Shown: positions 44,506 through 56,913 of the stretch, in pieces
Layout of the letters: each line of letters begins with the position of its first letter
Position numbering within the stretch: the stretch's first letter is position 1
From: Morinoia aosen
Lineage: Eukaryota > Arthropoda > Malacostraca > Amphipoda > Talitridae
DNA length: 64,000 bases
Reading direction: 5' to 3'
Assembly (NCBI GenBank): GCA_030386875.1
Contig: CM059563.1
Location: 13,906,001 to 13,970,000 of the forward strand
Notes under the pieces: model-generated
What the model was told of the DNA's origin: nothing
What the model saw: only the letters and a program-made list of their open reading frames with translations
Databases searched by the model: none
Position numbers and translations under genes: made by a program

Positions 44506-47500
44506 GCCTTTCTCTTTTTTGCGATTTTTTTACAGAATTGATTGCATTAAAGATGAGTCTCATCGGTTGTTTCTTTGCAAACAGAATACTTTGAAATTTA
44601 AAATTGCGAAACTATATTTTTAACTCAAGTATTCGTTCGAAGAGTTGAAGTATCGATTTTATTTATTGGTTAGTTAGCAGTTCAAGGAATAATTTTGTCT
44701 GGCTTTGCTGCGAGACAAGAAAGTTTGCAGGAGAAAGAATCCTTGTTCCGCTGCACTAAAACATCGTTTCAAGCAGGTGTTCACGTTTCACACGGGCGCC
44801 TTTTGTGCTGTATTCCATGTCATGCTCAGTTTCACTTGAATTCAAAAGGCAAGTGACAATAAATTGTGTCACCACGAAAATGTGGGTCTCTATTTCAATA
44901 ATCTCGTATCCGTGATACGCGCCTGAAGAATACCGAACTGCTGAGGCAGTGGAATTGGAGCAAGTTTAGAAGCTTAGAACGAGTTGACCGTAAAGTTTTT
45001 GGAGCGTTTTAGCTCCAAGAATCCAACTCTCTTAATCTTTTGTTATAGAACGAAGTCTTGGTTTTGTTCTGTTAGATGAACCTCGGAAATAATTAGGAGT
45101 AAGCTATATCAGCGTTACTCGAAGGTGTGACGATTGTACGACTGTCAGAATTTTCTTTGTGTATCTTGTCTCTAACAACTGACCGGCTGTGCTCTAGTTG
45201 AACTTGTGGTATGATTTCATGAACTTCTGAAGAGCTGTTACACGAATTGTGTTCTCTGTAATGCACCAGTTCACATCAGTGGTATGAGCTTTTGCGTGCG
45301 AATTCTTTTTTTCGCATAGCGCAACGATTTTTGGGTCACTTTTTATTTATTCTAGATCCCAGTGTTTTTAACGTCATTTTGATTATGTATGTAGTATGTT
45401 TATCAGCTGAGGGAAGGGAGAGAGTATAATGGAGTTCCCTATATGACAAATATGAAGTGTTTAAACCCCCATGAAGTTCTCACTTAACTCCCTGCTCACA
45501 TTGATAGTAGTTCAGACAAACATAAATTCAAACTCATATGTTATGTAATTTATCGTACTGGACACTCTCTCATAGAGGGTTTGTGCTCGTGGCGGTAATT
45601 TTCTACTGAGTTCAAATGAAAAATATCTACTTTACTGTAGAATTATCATCAAAGTTAACGGAAGTGATGCATGCATAAGCTTTGCAGTTACTTGTATTTG
45701 GTCTTACGTTCATATAGAGTAAGCTCGTGTATCAATAGAGGTGAAGTTCCTCTCGTCAGAGAGCGCTGTGCTCCTATAAGTTGGCTTTAACAGACCTCGT
45801 GTTGTACGTGTGCTGGAGACACCTCATGTTGGACTGAGCAGTTTTCAACTCGTTTTGAATGTTCAATCCTTGTAGCTGTGCGCATTTTTATTGTTTTCGG
45901 ATACGATTGTGCCTTGGCCTACAAATTTGTCCAAACGAAAGTTCTTAAGCTCTTTGCATATGTTAATTTTATTCCATGTGGAAATAAACTTAACAGCTTT
46001 TCGCATTTGATCGGCATTTCACATTCAGCTCGGTTTTAAGTAATTATAGTATTTGAAGAAATATCTGTTGAAAGCAGGAAAGAACATTCCACGTGCCTTT
46101 AAGTTATTCGTGTACGGCTTTAAGTTTAAGTTTATGATCTTGTTGTGACGCGCTTGGCGTTAGTAAAAGATTAGGTCGAACTGAACTCAGACTTTTTGAT
46201 CTGCCCGTAAGGATTTTCATGATAATGCCAATTAATATAATGTTATTACGCTGTTTTTCAGTCGGCTGGTACAAGGAAAGATATTGGTCTTGCTAATTGT
46301 ACTCAAAATACTCAATTGATCTCAAAGTGACACACGACCCTCGTTGTTGAGGGTCGCACTTTGCCGTCACTCCTGTCCCTGTGTGTAGCTGCCCCACCTC
46401 TCTGTCTTGCTTGCCTTCTTTTCTGCAGTCAGATGTGACTGTCATCTCTAAATCTGTAAACCTGGGCGTGACTCGTGCGATTTCAACTCTCTTGTATCTG
46501 AGGCACCCCTAAGATGTCTGCTCCCTCTTGTTTTGTGATGGAATTCTTTAGAATATTTTCTGTTGTTGCTCACCTTTAAATATTGCTCCAAAGATAATGA
46601 GTGGTGGAACCTGCCTGTGGTTGCGGAGTGATGTTTAGGTGTGAAGGTGCCTCGAATATCTTTTGTGTTAGTTTTATTTGACTTCTCTTCTGTTATTTCG
46701 CTATTTTATAGTAATGAAAACATCATTGAATCGCTTTCAAAGTGTCTATGGTGGTTAAAAACTAATTGAATAGTATTAAAAAACAAACTCTTTAATTCTT
46801 TATGTGAAGAGTTTTGCAGTTGAAACTGCGTGTATTCATCCGTTGATTCATTTCATATGGGTTTGGATTTACATCACTTGCGTACATTTACTTTTTTAAA
46901 GCACTCGTCATTATCACTATCTCTCTAAACTTCAATGAAAGGTCGCTTCTCTAAAGTTGTACCGATTCATTCAAGCTTCATCGGGGTTTTACTTGAGCAG
47001 GCCGTGTGTCTGTGGGATTACAAAGACCATCCACCGAGACTTGGTTTGGCCAGTCACTTCAACCTGACCCGTCACCCTTAAGTTGGTCTTGGGACACTTG
47101 TCTATTAATTTTGTTGGCGATCTACTCTAAAAATGAAAGAAACATAACACATATCTATGACGTTTATGAGGGCCATGCTCTGCTGCAGAGAGCAGTACTA
47201 GCATAAAGCTGCGCACAAGGAAGATATGCATTCACTCGAGCTGACAGGCTCCAACGATGAAGCTTACGTTCCCCATTGAAGAACGGGAAGAACGTGTGTT
47301 TGCGATCGATTAGTACCGTGATGTGTAAATTTTATATTTCCCTGGTAAGTTGTGCACATAGTCAACGAAGACATGGGTAAACTCTTGTAGCTGCTTATCC
47401 TCAAGTCTACATAGACGTTAGTGCGTTTTCGGTTTATATTTCCATGTTCATGACCCTTGAAATAATTGAGAAAACTGCATATTCCCGTATGCGTGTTTCC

Positions 47501-47914
47501 ACTTTTATCAGTGACCGTCCCCGAAGGAGGAATGATGGGTCTCGTTTTCTATAAAATCAGTTCCAAACAAACTTCATCTTGCTTTGTGCGCATTCAGGAT
47601 GCTTAAATCCTTAAGGAAATCCCGAGCGTTTCACTGAGAAGTGAGCAGCGATATTTACCGGAGTCTGATATAGAATTATTTGCTACAACGTTGATTTCAT
47701 TTGTCTTTTCTCCTTGTTAGGAAGACCATTTCTGGTACTGCTACACTTTTCATTTCTCTCCAGGTCGTCTCTCGTTATGCTCTTATGAGATGATTTCTGC
47801 ATTTGTTAGCCCTTTCGGAATCCGTAGGTTTTGATGTCTTGGAAATGTCGGCCTTTGATAGTTCCGATGTGTAGAAGAGATCGGTCGATTTCATTCTTAA
47901 TGTAGACATGTCAA
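44506..47914. other. Intergenic DNA between CARM1 and FLOT1
   Basis: No exon, tRNA or recognisable transposon. A perfect 8-bp stem hairpin CGACCCTC...GAGGGTCG lies at 46335-46356. Confidence 0.4.
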
Positions 47915-48085
47915 CCCCCACATTTGCTTTGCGAGATGTGGCAAACTGTTTACCATCACATTTGCTGTGCGAGGTAAGGTAAATTGTTTACCATCACATT
48001 AGTACAGCGAGGTATGGTGAGTTGTCCATCTCACATTTTCAGCGTGAAATATGGTAAATTGTAACCGCCACGTTAGCGCGGTGAG
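47915..48085 (+). repeat. 38-bp degenerate tandem repeat
   Basis: About 4.5 units of the type CATCACATTTGCTGTGCGAG followed by GTAAGGTAAATTGTTTAC. The CATT element recurs at 47921, 47959, 47997 and 48034; later units are more diverged. Confidence 0.8.
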
Positions 48086-49039
48086 TTTATGTCAAACGGA
48101 GCTATTTTGTACGATGATCTCGTAACGAACGTCTCATTGCCTTCCATTCGTCCCTTGTATTTTACTGAATAGTTTCTTGTATCTTTGACAGGAACTTTGC
48201 CCACTGACATTCTCAATATATGTGATTGCTTCTGCTCGATGTAATGATGTTCTCCTGGCATTCGGTTTCTGTATGAGTCAATAGACGCAGCAGTCTTAAT
48301 CAACGCCATATCCCTCTAGAGATGTTCGGCTATCACCGACAACGCGGGCACGGTTTGGCTTGTATCATCACGAGGTAACGAGACTGATTCCTATGGAATC
48401 TTCTTAAGAATAGTTCTCTCTGCGATCTGTATAGAGTAGTATAACAGCGAGTAATTGAGTTATCGTTTTTGCTCCAGATGTTTAGGTTAGGCGCAGCTCT
48501 TTAATGGTAAGATCTTCTCCCTTAAATGTAAGCCGCTAGTGTCTCTTGGTCATCGAGTACAAGTAATTATATCCTTAGGTTGTGAAGGTCCACTTCTGAA
48601 TGAGAGGTCTGTTAAGATTAAATGATCAAGGACTGCTACAGCAATCGTAGTGCGCAAGTTTGACTCGACTCCTGCTCTCATTGCAACGCGCAGTATGCTT
48701 GTCCTAGCGTCATGGACGTGTTGTTGTCAGATATGATTTCTTTTCGGCGTGTTTCATTATCCTCAAGATAAACGTGGCCACATCAAATTCTTCGATCAAT
48801 TTTTAGAGATGAATTTTGTGTTACTATTTTATGGTCTGTAAATTTGTTTTTCAGGACAATAATATTTTTGATGCTATAGCATAGAATAGGCTGTATGTTT
48901 AGGTCAATTTGGTTTTTATGTTCTGTCCTATGAGGACTGATGCTCTCAAGGGAGTTTGTTAGGTTACTTCAGTTATAGAGAGGCCTTCGGAACTTCCGTC
49001 TTCCGTACCCCCTTGGCTTCTTCCGCATTTCACGCTTCG
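48086..49039. other. Intergenic DNA, no feature recognised
   Basis: Nothing identified. Confidence 0.4.
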
Positions 49040-49225
49040 TCTACATCGCCTTTTTAAATTTTTTCCCTCTTCCTTCCCAACTTTGTTGTTATTATGCGGA
49101 GTATATCCTGTGTGGGAACACTTTGTGCATAATAAGATTCTACGTTAAATACAGTCCATACTTGATGGCCCTTTTTTCTTGAGTTTGTCTGGCTTGGAAG
49201 TCTTGAATTAAATTGTTAAATATAA
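49040..49225 (+). mobile_element. S1 SINE-like element, old 3' fragment
   Basis: Shares CCTGTGTGGGAACACTTTGT, CAGTCCATACTTGATGGCCC and a final GGAAGTCTTGAATTAAAT with S1 3' parts. Confidence 0.5.
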
Positions 49226-49325
49226 TAGTACTATGGCGTGAATAATCCCCTCTCTCCAAAGATAAGGCGATGCTGGCTTCAGGCGTACTGAAAAACCAAT
49301 CGGGGGAAGTTTCCGCCCTCGGGGG

Positions 49326-49412
49326 AAGACAACGATTTTATCCATTGTAAATTAGCGCTCCCAGGGTAAAATGTGCGAGGGCACGAGCTGAGAGTTAGAT
49401 GGTCTGCTGCCC
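49326..49412 (+). mobile_element. S1 SINE-like element, 5' head fragment
   Basis: Contains AATTAGCGCTCCCAGGG, ATGTGCGAGGGCACGAGCTG and AGAGTTAGATGGTCTGC, i.e. the S1 head only. Confidence 0.7.
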
Positions 49413-50274
49413 ACCGAACGCTTTCGGAGAATGTATTTTAATTAGCTACTCTGATTGGAAATCCTTTATGCGACAAGCCTTGACCAACCAGTGGAGACAA
49501 TTGAACGTTAACGAGTTAATTAACTATCTTTGTGACCTAATTGACCTAATACGACCTAATTTAGATGTTTAGGTAGTTTTGCTTTGCAGTTGACTTCCCT
49601 TTAAAGACAAGCACAGACGGCATGTGTAGAAGAGAGCGGTAAGGGATTCATATCCGTACTTCAATGTTGATTATATCAACACCCTTCAACATAACTATTT
49701 TTATCATTATCGTCCCTATTGTTTTCCAGCCTGAAGTACACGTCTCTCGTTATAGATGTAAAATTACTCTCGCAAAAATGCGGTTTGCACCGAAACTACT
49801 TGGCACTCATGCTTGCTGCTCAGATGGCAGGCAAGCTAGATAGTCATGTTTTTGCCCAGGAGCTGGGTTCTCAAATAGTGTTCATAGTCGTTGCAGTACA
49901 GCTGGCAATGATAATTCTATCGACTTGGCAGTAGAACGTGTTGCTTTCTTCTGAACTAATTCTTAACAGAATCTGTTCCTAAGCAAAATTCGCTTGTCAA
50001 TGGATGGGTTTGAACTCTTACTAGTTTTGCTTTCAAGATCTTGGCATTTTTAGTGACAGCTGTGCATCTTTCTGGTATCAGTGGCAGACAGGACTGCATT
50101 GCCTGCAAGTGTAAGGGATAAATTGCGCATGCCATTTCTTCGTTTTCATATACTCTATGAAGTTCTTCAGAAGATTTAGTTAGCATCCTTCACTCATGTG
50201 GTTGTTGCTGAACGGAAAAAATGTGAAATTTTCGCAGTGTTCTTTTCTCTTAATAAGCTTGTAATAGTCAAAAA
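49413..50274. other. Intergenic DNA, no gene confirmed
   Basis: An open frame at 49719-49934 follows an acceptor-like CCAG, but its 71-residue product matches nothing familiar. Confidence 0.4.
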
Positions 50275-50703
50275 GGTAAATGTTAAGAACTGACTAATCG
50301 ATTTTTGAATTTTTGTTGCTTGTATTGTGGTAATTAAATCGAAACAAACAACTTCTATTCTATGCACTTTCAGGGGGAATAGAGCATATAGCTAATTATC
50401 GCGGTGACGTAACGAAACTGAACTGATCTAACCTAAAGTAACGTAAGGTAATCTAACGTCACCTAACATAAGGTAACGATCATTCGAGCGCGTCAAAACA
50501 TATTCTATCGGTCTCCCCTTTAAACGATTTTTCCCATTTGAAAGACTAGAATTATTGCGGTAAGTAACCTACCGCTGTAACTCGTTAAATACTCATTTCC
50601 CCCGGAAAGTGAATAGAATGAAAGTTTTTTATTTCGACCTAATTACCATTATACAAGTAACAGATATTCGAAAATCGATTAGGCAGTTCTCCTTAACATT
50701 TAA
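50275..50703. mobile_element. F2 palindromic element, diverged copy
   Basis: Ends GGTAAATGTTAAGAACTGAC and its inverted partner at ~50660-50703. Flanks AGTCAAAA and CGTCAAAA agree at 7 of 8. The interior is partly replaced by degenerate TAACCTAA/AGGTAA-type sequence. Confidence 0.7.
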
Positions 50704-50711
50704 CGTCAAAA

Positions 50712-51278
50712 ATGAGATTTTGAATGGCATCTCTCCAAGAACCCTTTATTTTATGGGGGCATATTGCATAATTAGAGTAATGCTTGTTTCAAATCATCCA
50801 GTACTCGAATATGTATTGTATGTCAGTGTTGAGGCTATGAAAAATTCAATGACACAAAATGATCTATCAAAGCTTGCAAACTTATAATACTGAATTGAAG
50901 TATTTCTGAAGGACTACGAAACATCCATTGGTAATAATGCGTAACAGACTGTATACGTAGACGTGTATTCATTCACATATACTGAAACTTTAGACGCTAT
51001 CAATATACTTTAGATATTAATTTGTGTTGTATCACAGCTAACTATGGCAATTCTTGTCCAGTTCTTCGCTATTTTAACACTATTTTTCTCTCAACATCAC
51101 TCGTGGCGCAGGCATAGCATTTCGAGGGAACAAGGATCGATTGCGCATGCTTGGGGTGTAAACTCGGAGACTGCCAAAAGCTTCCGCCATTCGCTCGTGT
51201 ATGCTGCACAAAAAACCGAGTTGCCTTATCACGAGATAACGTTATTCTACAGTTACGAGGGCCAAACGAAGGACAAAA
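50712..51278 (+). other. FLOT1 5' flank and candidate 5' UTR
   Basis: Region upstream of the flotillin start. Contains an open frame from an ATG at 51044 that overlaps the FLOT1 start in another frame. It would be an inhibitory upstream ORF if transcription starts before 51044. No TATA box assigned. Confidence 0.4.
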
Positions 51279-51330
51279 ATGGTTTGGGGGTTTGTTACTT
51301 GTGGACCCAATGAAGCTCTTGTTATATCAG
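51279..51330 (+). CDS. FLOT1: FLOT1 (flotillin-1) exon 1
   Basis: Encodes MVWGFVTCGPNEALVIS plus one base, matching the conserved flotillin-1 N-terminus (FxTCGPNEAxVVSG). Start context CAAAATGG is good. Donor TCAG|GTTAGT. Flotillin-1 is an SPFH-domain protein that with flotillin-2 forms scaffolds on the cytoplasmic face of plasma and endosomal membranes, acting in endocytosis and signalling. Phase 1 exit fits the exon at 61333, giving VISGACTSGMPKTVVGGRAF. The gene continues beyond the window. Confidence 0.88.
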
Positions 51331-51639
51331 GTTAGTGCGAAGAACTCATTATTTATTATCTGACTAATTTCGTGGCATTGGTCGTGCAGATATTTTTGTA
51401 CCGCAGTATTTGCACCGCCCCTTGCCTCGTCTTAAAATGTCAAAATGTCGTCATTTATGTTCTTATTTGTAAAATGAGAATTTGCAATGATGTTAGCAGC
51501 AGTAGCAAATTAGTGTAACTATCAAGTGTTATGTTCATAAATGGAGAGATTTAGCGATCCTGTTTTCAGTAGGTAAGAATTTAAAGTATGTAGTTACAGT
51601 AATAGAACTCCTGACTACTTTTCCCTATCTAAGAATAGG

Positions 51640-51776
51640 GTAAATGTGAAGCGTTTGCCAGTAATCGATTTTCCACTTTTCGGTGCCTAAACAGTTAATA
51701 TGATCAAAAGGTAAATGTTGAGGATTAACCGGGAATCAATTTTCCACTTTCTGAATCCAAAACATAGTGAATTAAA
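51640..51776. mobile_element. F2 end fragments in FLOT1 intron 1
   Basis: Two F2-type ends in tandem: GTAAATGTGAAGCGTTTGCC...CGATTTTCCAC and GGTAAATGTTGAGGATTAAC...CAATTTTCCAC. Confidence 0.55.
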
Positions 51777-51779
51777 TTG

Positions 51780-53391
51780 GGTCAATGTGAAGTTTAATGC
51801 AACCACGGAAAATAAGAATTCCGATCTTTGGAATCACTAAAGGAACCCATTCAAGAACGTTTTACAAGAATGACATTCTGCTCGCTGATGCTTTTTTTTC
51901 AAATTATTGAACTTTGAAGTTGGCCTTCCCGCGCCAAAGGAAGCGAGCGTAATTCAATTATAAACGGAAGCTAACCCCCTATTACAAACGTAAAGAGGTT
52001 GGGTCGTGAGGGGGAGGCACAGTTCTTCTAGTGAAAATTATAAATAAAGCTTCTAACCCACCCATTTGGGTGACGACCGCAATCTTGTTTACATCGGGTC
52101 AAAGATGGCGACCACCATGGGCGCCGCCATCTTGGACCCGATGTCAACAAGATTGCGGTCGTCACCCTAATGGGTGGGTTAGAAGCTTTATTTATAATTT
52201 TCACTAGAAGAACTGTGCCTCCCCCTCACGAATTTCATAATTTCCTAGGTATAGACAGGTAATATAATCAATTTTAAGACGTTTTACATGAATGACAATG
52301 TGCCCGGAAATGCTTAGTTTTCGAGTTATTTAAGTTTGAAGTTATACGAATGGCGCTCCTGAATGGCATTATTTGCGCAAAAACAGTCGGAACAAGTCTC
52401 GCTGAGCGGCTTCGCCGCTCAGTGAGAATGAAGATATCGATTATAACTGGAATTTGATGCTGATTCCGAATCTGCAATTTGTTTTGACTGCTCTCGATTT
52501 TTTTGATTTTTTGTGATTTTTTTGAATTTTAAATTTTTATACATTTTTTGTTTTTTTTTTGGCCTGCACCACCTCATGACCCAAACTCTGCCATTCTCGA
52601 CCCAACCTGGTCGGACTTGGCATACTTTGGCTTACACCACCTCATGATCCGAACTCTGTCATTCTTGACCCAACCTGGTCAGACCGTGCCTTGAAGACCT
52701 GAGTACCGGATAGGGCCGGGTTCCACCCAACCTGTACGGACATGGCATTCTTTGGGCACCACCTCAGTTGTTGCTAGCCGCCTTTCCAAAAAAAAAAGTT
52801 GAAAAAATCGAGAGCGGTCAAAACAAATTGCATACTCGGAATCAGCATCTAATTCCAGTTATAATCGATAATTTCATTCTCGCTGACTTAAGCCAAGCAG
52901 TCATTGTTTTTGCAAACGAAAGCTATCCTCTATTACAAACGTAAAGAGGTTGGGTCGAGAGGGGTAGGCACAGTTCTTTTAGTGAAAATTATAAATAAAG
53001 GTTTCTAGTGACGTTTGTTTACATCGACTCGAAGATGGCTGCCGCCATCTTCAGCACCGGTTGGCGCCATGGCGGCAGCCATCTTGGCGTTGATATAAAC
53101 AAACATCTCTAGAAACCTTTATTTATAATTTTCACTAAAAGAACTGTGCCTACCCTTCTTGACCCAACCTCTTTACGTTTGTAGTAGGGGGTTAGCTTTC
53201 ATTATTAATTAAATTACGCTAGCCGCGCGCGCTTCCATGGCCCGCACAAGCCAGCTTCAAAGTTTAATAATTTGAAAATAACGCATCGCCGGGCAGAATG
53301 TCATTCATGTAAAACATTCTTAAATGTGTTCCTTTATTGATTCTTTGCAACGAAATTATGAAAATCGTTAACATTAAACTCAATATTGACC
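51780..53391. mobile_element. Chimeric F1 region (F1b left part joined to an F1 copy)
   Basis: Starts GGTCAATGTGAAGTTTAATG and passes a core hairpin variant at ~51975-52225 with arms TGGGTGACGACCGCAATCTT. It then switches at CCCCCTCACG|AATTTCATAATT into F1 arm sequence, holds the insertion at 52389-52897, a second core (52926-53204, GATGGCTGCCGCCATCTTCA) and a closing arm ending CAATATTGACC. The join suggests recombination between copies. Flanks do not match. Confidence 0.7.
52389..52897. mobile_element. 509-bp inverted-repeat element inserted in F1, CAGTC duplication
   Basis: Flanked by CAGTC (52384-52388, 52898-52902). The subterminal inverted repeats run ~90 bp: GAATGAAGATATCGATTATA...TTGACTGCTCTCGATTTTTT and its complement. 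The left end carries a hairpin CTGAGCGGC-TTC-GCCGCTCAG. The interior has CACCACCTCATGACCCAAAC repeats. Superfamily not assigned. Confidence 0.7.
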
Positions 53392-53604
53392 CATGCTAAT
53401 AATATTGAAATAAACTACTTTTCTTCTATACACTTTTTTTGTCAAATAAATATTTGGTCAATGTCGAGTTTAATGCAATCACGGAAATTAAGAATTTTAT
53501 TCCAAAGAATCACTAGAGGAACACATTTAAGAACGTTTTACAAGAATGACATTCTGCTCGCTGATGCGTTATTTTTGAATTATTGAACTTTGAAGTTGGC
53601 GTCT

Positions 53605-53966
53605 TCCCCCTCAGGGGGATACAACTATTGTATCTATGGGAATTAGCGCTCCCAGGGGAAAAATGTGAGGGCCCGAGCTGAGAGTTAGGTAGGCCTTCTT
53701 TTTGTTGAAATAAAATTTTTTGTTATGTTAGGGACCAACTTTTTTCGGTTCACTACTGTCCTGATTTTCAGCACCTCTGACTTTCTTCTTCAACTTTTAT
53801 TCTTATTTCATGAACTTCTTTCCCATCTTACTGTTTCTATGCCCCTTCTGCATAGATTCCTCATTTTCTTATCTCCATACTAAATGGTGCCTTCCTCCTT
53901 CCTCTCTTCGATACGCTCTATTTTTGCAGCGGTTAGGGAGGCTTAAACTAACTTATAATCTAATCT
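53605..53966 (+). mobile_element. S1 SINE-like element, full length, 11-bp target duplication
   Basis: 362 bp flanked by AGTTGGCGTCT (53594-53604 and 53967-53977). The head is CCCCCTCAGGGGGATACAAC, the tail TTATAATCTAATCT. One of the least diverged copies. Confidence 0.92.
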
Positions 53967-54414
53967 AGTTGGCGTCTGCGCGCCAATGGAAGCGAGAGCA
54001 ACGAAATTTAATTAATAACGGAAGCTAACCCCCTATTACAAACGTAAAGAGGTTGGGTCGTAAGGGGGAGCCACAGTTCTTCTAGTGAAAATTTTAAATA
54101 AAGCTTTTAGTTAACCCACCCATTAGGGTGAAGACCGCAATCTTGTTTACATTGGCTCCAAGCCCATAGTGGTTGCCATTTTGGAGCTCATATAAACAAG
54201 ATTGCGGTCGTCACCCTAATGGGTGGATTAGAAGCTTTATTTATAATTTTCACTAGAAGAACTGTGGCTCCCCCTTACGACCCAACCTCTCGACGTTCGT
54301 AATAGGGGGTTAGCTTACATTGTTAATTAAATTGCGCTTGCTTCTTTTGGTGCTCAAAAGCCGACTTCAAAGTTCAATACTTCAAAAATAACATATCAGC
54401 GAGCAGAATGTCAT

Positions 54415-54636
54415 TGTAGTGCCCTACCTTAGTTACCCATAAAATTTTATTTCTAGTCATGCAACTGTTCAGTATTCTTAATATGTCCCAATGTAAATCA
54501 ATTCAATAAAAAGTTCCAACTCCTCCATCGCGTATCACCAATACCAACCGCAGGAGGAGAATATAAGTAAGGCCGCTGCTTCACTTGCCTCAAACGGAAC
54601 TCAATGGCTGAAGCAGCAACAACACCAGGCCTTACA
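54415..54636. mobile_element. Small solo LTR (222 bp), TCAT target duplication
   Basis: TGTAGTGCCCTACC...AGGCCTTACA, beginning TG and ending CA, flanked by TCAT (54411-54414, 54637-54640). Contains CAATAAAAAG. The host F1 arm reads AATGTCATTAATGTAAAACG once it is removed. Orientation not determined. Confidence 0.75.
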
Positions 54637-54730
54637 TCATTAATGTAAAACGTTTTTACATGCGTTCCTCTAGTGATTCATAGCAACGGAATTATTATTT
54701 TACGTGATTGCATTAAACCCAACATTGACC

Positions 54731-55230
54731 GAATATTTTACGAGTAGACGCGGTAGGTTTAGTTTCGTCTGTGATAACTACCATGGCCGAGAGCGAGACT
54801 CCATTGCAGTGTTGCCATTTGCCGGGCTTGATAAATTACTTATCGCCTTAAACACCTGAGTTGCGGTAACTAATTTACCGCTATGACTCGTAAAATACTT
54901 ATTTACGACGGAAATTGCATAGAAGAAAACTTGTTTATTTCAATCTAATTAACAACATTTAGGCAATGAAAAATCAAATATTGATTCCCAGTTAATCCTC
55001 AACATATACCAATCAAAATAAACAAGTTTTCTTTTATGCACTTTCCGTCGGAAATGAGTATTTTTCGAGTTGTAGCGGTAAATGACTTACTCCAACTCTA
55101 CATAGTGTTTGAAGCGGGAAGTAATTCATCGAGCACGTCGTATGGCAATACTGCAATGTACGCTTCCTTCCAATGCGCTCGAATGCTCGAGCGCATTCCC
55201 GCCATCGAAGACGAAAGGTAACATACCGCT
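54731..55230. mobile_element. F2 half-element fragments
   Basis: F2 interior and arms (TTGCGGTAACTAATTTACCG, GACGGAAATTGCATAGAAGA, GCACTTTCCGTCGGAAATGA) lie in both orientations without clean ends, so they are broken F2 copies. Confidence 0.6.
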
Positions 55231-55985
55231 ATAAATCATTATTTATGGGTGATGATTTCTATTGTGTTTTTAACTGAAAGATCCTAGAAGTGAGTCCTGG
55301 CTCCGCGGGGCTGGCAAATAATAAATTACAAAGTACTTAAACGTGCTTTAACAGCTCAATTGCGCAACAAATTAAACCTGTAAATCTGAAGGATATGACA
55401 GTAATTGATTTTGTAAATTTCAACGCCTTGACATAGTTAATTCAATCAAAATAAACAAGTTTTCTTCTATGCACTTTCTGTCTGAAATGAGTATTTTATT
55501 AGTTATAGCGGTAAATGACTTACCGCATCTCCAGTGTTTGAAGCGGAAAGAAATTTATCGATCGCGCAATATGGCAGAATCTCGCTTTTGACACGCTCGT
55601 CATCAAAGACGAAAATAAACCTACTGCTATACCTCGTTAAATACTCATTTGATGGAAAAAGTGTATAGAAGAAAAGTTGTTTATTTCAATGTAATTACCA
55701 TAATTCAAGCAACTAAAATTCAAAAATTGATGAGTAGCTGTTTATTCGAGCGCATTCGTCATCAAAGACGAAACTAAACCTACCGCTATAACTAGTGATG
55801 CAAAAAAACGATTGTATTTGATTGCGTTTTTTTTGCAAAAAAAACGTGTTTTTTATGTTTTTTTGGTTTTTTTTGCATACCTAAATTTTGTTGAGTAATA
55901 TGTCTGGGTTTTTTTTTTGGACACCTAAAATATATTAATATCCATGTTTTTTTGTCATTTTATTGTTATAAAAAACATCAAAAAG

Positions 55986-56279
55986 AAACCATACAGTAAA
56001 AGAGGTGGCAGATAACCCACAATTACCTAGAGGCGTCTAAGAGGAACAGCAGGAGCCACAGAACTTATATTGATGGAGTCAAAATTCAGAGCTTACTATC
56101 TCTACTATGTCTGATTTTATTTTTATGTGACCAAAAAAATCAGACTTTGCAGAGATAATAAGCTCTAAATTTTGACTCAATCAATATAAGTTCTGTGGTA
56201 AGTTCTGTGGCTCCTGCTGTACCTCTTAGACTCCTAGGTAATTGTGGGTAATCTGCCACCACTTTTAGTGTATGGTTTC
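55986..56279. mobile_element. Inverted-repeat MITE inside the hAT-like element
   Basis: Arms of ~130 bp: AAACCATACAGTAAAAGAGG...GCTCCTGC pair with a complementary right arm ending CACTTTTAGTGTATGGTTT. Strong hairpin. Confidence 0.75.
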
Positions 56280-56913
56280 TTTTTTATGTTTTCATTACAA
56301 AAAAATGACTAAAAACCATAGATATTGATATTTTTTAGGTGACCAAAAAATATGCTGTTTTATTTAAAACATGTTTTTTTTACAAAAAATTCTGACTAAT
56401 AAAAATGAATATTAATATATTTTCTGGTACCAAATATAACCATGCTGTCTTTTTTTACAAAGAATCATGACTAAAAAACAATATATTTTATGTGACCTAA
56501 AAAGCCCCATGCAGTTTTTTTTTTAATTTTAAATGTTTTTTACTAAAAAACCATGACTGAAAAAACATGAATAATATATTTATGAGACCAAAAAAATGTT
56601 TTTGTACTAAAAATCATGACTAAAAAAACATGAATATATATATGAGACCTAAAAAACCCCATGCTGTTTTATAAAAAATGTTTTTTTTACAAACAATGAT
56701 ATATAAGAAAACCTGGATATGAATATATTTTATGCGACCAAAAAACCATGCTGTTTTATTTTATGTATTTTTCATAAAAAATTGTCTTAAAATCATGGAT
56801 ATTAACATATTTTATGTTACCAAAAAAATCATTGTTTTTTTTAAAACATGTTTTATTTATTAAAAAGTTATTATTCATTTTTTGGTCACGACTTCTTTGT
56901 AAAAAAACAAAAC

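Larger units (their letters stand above)
53456..54730. mobile_element. F1b palindromic element with nested S1 and solo LTR
   Basis: Ends GGTCAATGTCGAGTTTAATG and ...CAACATTGACC. Flanks AAATATTT and GAATATTT agree at 7 of 8. The core hairpin (~54015-54310) carries GGTGAAGACCGCAATCTTGT arms. S1 (53605-53966) sits in the left arm and a TG...CA element (54415-54636) in the right arm. Confidence 0.85.

Noticed and set aside
46335..46356. Perfect hairpin CGACCCTC...GAGGGTCG as a histone-type 3' end or terminator
   Set aside because: No adjacent gene or purine-rich downstream element was seen; a short stem alone is weak evidence.
49719..49934. 71-residue open frame after an acceptor-like CCAG
   Set aside because: No recognisable motif, no matching upstream exon, and it lies in intergenic DNA.
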